DNA of 6,619 nucleotides. It comes from Chloroflexota bacterium (GTDB taxonomy: Bacteria > Chloroflexota > UBA6077). The DNA is taken from positions 1 to 6,619 of the forward strand of contig JAJZQR010000304.1 of NCBI GenBank assembly GCA_021806765.1. The letters are read 5' to 3'. The notes beneath the pieces are model-generated. The model searched no databases. It saw only the letters and a list, made by a program, of their open reading frames with translations, and was not told the origin of the DNA. Shown in pieces: positions 5,202 through 6,619 of the stretch. The position numbers and the translations under genes are program-made. How positions within the stretch are numbered: the first letter of the stretch is position 1; every line of letters starts with the position of its first letter.

Positions 5202-6320
5202 ATGGACGGGCAGGAAGGACTGCGTGCGGCAAGAGCCGAGAGAGGCATCCGGGTGCTGGTGGTCGACGACTCGGCCTTCATGCGTTACGTCATATCGAAG
5301 GAACTGTCGGCAGACCCGACAATCCAGGTCGTGGGAATGGCCCGTGACGGTCTGGATGCCCTGCAGAAGATTGCCCAGTTGAGGCCCGACGTCGTCACCA
5401 TGGACCTGGAGATGCCACGGATGGACGGGCTGACGGCCTTGGAGAGGATCATGAGGGAGACACCTGTCCCCGTCATCCTCTTGAGCAGTTGGACCCAGGA
5501 GGGTGCTGCCGTCACCATCCGAGGCCTGGAGTTGGGAGCAGCGGACTTCGTGCCGAAGCCCTCGGTGGTGCAGGCGACCACATCAGATTCCGTCTGGCAT
5601 CAGTTGATTGCCAAGGTGAAGAGTGCCGGAGCGCTGGATGGCCGTCGCCTGGGTGCCAAGGGCCGGTTTGCCCCCCGGCGACCGGAGGAAGTGCCGGTGA
5701 GTCTTCCAACTCGGACGGCTGGCAAGGCGGACAGAGTAGTGGTGATAGGATCCTCCACGGGTGGCCCGAGGGCCCTCTTTGAGGTGGTGCCGAGACTCCC
5801 CGCCGACTTGCCCGCTGGTGTGCTGCTGGTTCAGCACATGCCCCCAGGGTTTACTCGTTCCCTGGCGGGCCGCCTCAACGATGTGTCGCATCTGTCGGTG
5901 CGGGAGGCGGCCGACGGAGACCAGGTCCAAACGGGAGTAGCTCTCCTGGCCCCGGGCGATTTCCATCTCACCGTCCGGCGTGGGGGGCGGGTGGCCCTGG
6001 AGAAGAGCCCTGCTGTCCATGGTGTGCGCCCTTCCGTGGATGTCACCATGGAAGCGGCGGCTTCGATCTACGGAGCAGCCACGGTGGGAGTGGTGCTCAC
6101 CGGTATGGGGGTGGACGGTACCAGCGGGTCCCTTGCCATCCGTCGGGCTGGAGGTGTGGTCATGGCGGAGGACGAGGCTACCTGCGTGGTCTACGGGATG
6201 CCCCGGAGTGTCTGGGAGGCCGGGGCTGCCAACCGCGTCTTACGTCTGGAGGCCATGGCGGGCGCCATCGTTGAGGCCGTGGTGAGTTCAACGAGAGAGG
6301 TGGGGATGTCGAAAAGATGA
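5202..6320 (+). CDS. cheB: Protein-glutamate methylesterase CheB
   Basis: The 372-residue product combines a receiver and a methylesterase domain. When phosphorylated by CheA it hydrolyses receptor glutamyl methyl esters (and can deamidate glutamines), opposing CheR in adaptation. Receiver (about 15-130): D22/D23 in VLVVDDSAFMRYV, phospho-Asp D68 in TMDLEMPRMDG, S95/S96, K119 in DFVPKPS. A basic linker spans about 140-176. Catalytic domain (about 177-365): S185 in VIGSSTGGPRAL, H212 in LLVQHMPPGFT and D305 in LTGMGVDGTSG, matching the Ser-His-Asp triad of enteric CheB (S164, H190, D286). The closing 'AEDEATCVVYGMPRSVWEAGA' is typical. The start abuts the cheY stop (TAGATG) with only a weak purine stretch upstream, so translation is probably coupled to cheY. 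The C-terminus overlaps cheR by ATGA. Its deamidase capacity is relevant if the altered CheD is weak. Confidence 0.96.
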   Translation: MDGQEGLRAARAERGIRVLVVDDSAFMRYVISKELSADPTIQVVGMARDGLDALQKIAQLRPDVVTMDLEMPRMDGLTALERIMRETPVPVILLSSWTQEGAAVTIRGLELGAADFVPKPSVVQATTSDSVWHQLIAKVKSAGALDGRRLGAKGRFAPRRPEEVPVSLPTRTAGKADRVVVIGSSTGGPRALFEVVPRLPADLPAGVLLVQHMPPGFTRSLAGRLNDVSHLSVREAADGDQVQTGVALLAPGDFHLTVRRGGRVALEKSPAVHGVRPSVDVTMEAAASIYGAATVGVVLTGMGVDGTSGSLAIRRAGGVVMAEDEATCVVYGMPRSVWEAGAANRVLRLEAMAGAIVEAVVSSTREVGMSKR

Positions 6321-6619
6321 ACATTGCAGTAGAACGCAATTCCGACACCCTGCCCCCGGTGGACGATGCCGGGTACTCCCACTTTCAGCGACGGGTGATG
6401 CAACTGACAGGGATAGACCTTACCTCCTACAAGAGCCAGCAGATGCGTCGAAGGCTCGGCACATTGCTGGCGCGCAACAAGATGACCAGCCTTTTTGAGT
6501 ACTCCAGACTGCTGGACCATCCGGCGAAGCTACAGGAGTTTCTGGACTTCTTCACCATAAACGTTTCGGAGTTCTTCAGGATTCCGGAGAAGTTTCACTA
6601 CCTGGAGACCCGAGTGATC
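6317..6619 (+). CDS. cheR: Chemoreceptor methyltransferase CheR, N-terminal part (3' truncated)
   Basis: ATG 6317 lies in the ATGA overlap with the cheB stop and opens a frame that stays open to the window edge: 101 residues, the C-terminal part being outside. GGTGGGG sits about 11 nt upstream. CheR transfers methyl groups from S-adenosylmethionine to receptor glutamates, the opposite of CheB. Recognisable are the N-terminal helical domain segments 'FQRRVMQLTGIDLTSYKSQQ' and 'MRRRLGTLLARNKMTSLFEY', followed by 'EFLDFFTINVSEFFRIPEKF', the hallmark 'f.d.ltiN.T.FFR.p..F' stretch at the junction with the SAM-binding domain, here with NVSEFFR. This variant (NVSEFFR rather than NETYFFR) is common in Gram-positive-type CheR. 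The SAM-binding motifs themselves are beyond the window. The first 18 or so residues look poorly conserved. Confidence 0.93.
   Translation, partial: MNIAVERNSDTLPPVDDAGYSHFQRRVMQLTGIDLTSYKSQQMRRRLGTLLARNKMTSLFEYSRLLDHPAKLQEFLDFFTINVSEFFRIPEKFHYLETRVI

Overview
The window holds the end of a flagellar filament-cap gene, a small flaG-type gene, a repeat-rich intergenic stretch of about 440 bp, and a compact chemotaxis operon read in the same direction: cheA, cheC, cheD, cheY, cheB and the start of cheR. All convincing genes are on the + strand. fliD is cut by the left edge and cheR by the right edge.

The organism is a motile, flagellated bacterium with GC-rich DNA and a purine-rich ribosome-binding site (AGGAGG before flaG). 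The CheC phosphatase and CheD deamidase, together with a CheY very like those of Thermotoga and Bacillus, point away from an enteric-type system. They fit Bacillota, Thermotogota, Armatimonadota, Chloroflexota or similar lineages. The sequence alone does not let me choose between these.

Layout: 1-725 is fliD (3' part) and 757-1110 is flaG. Bases 1111-1554 are non-coding and contain two arrays of eight degenerate heptamers (1123-1178 and 1367-1422), a cluster of small hairpins between them (1203-1281), and a palindrome-dense leader just before cheA (1426-1490). cheA (1555-3615) overlaps cheC (3612-4241) by ATGA, and cheC overlaps cheD (4226-4723) by 16 nt. A 121-nt gap then precedes cheY (4845-5201). 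cheB (5202-6320) abuts cheY, and cheR (6317-) overlaps cheB by ATGA.

Together the che genes form a nearly complete signalling and adaptation circuit. CheA autophosphorylates and passes phosphate to CheY (motor output) and CheB (receptor demethylation). CheR methylates receptors, CheC removes phosphate from CheY, and CheD modifies receptors and is partnered with CheC. No cheW or receptor gene is in view.

The most notable protein-level observations concern the CheC/CheD pair. The first CheC active-site motif is degenerate (Asp and Ala where Glu and Asn are expected). CheD has Ala where the catalytic Thr normally sits, although its Cys and His are kept. The most notable DNA-level observation is the pair of heptamer arrays bracketing hairpins in the flaG-cheA gap. 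I see no wholly new system; most of the window is a recognisable flagellar/chemotaxis locus.
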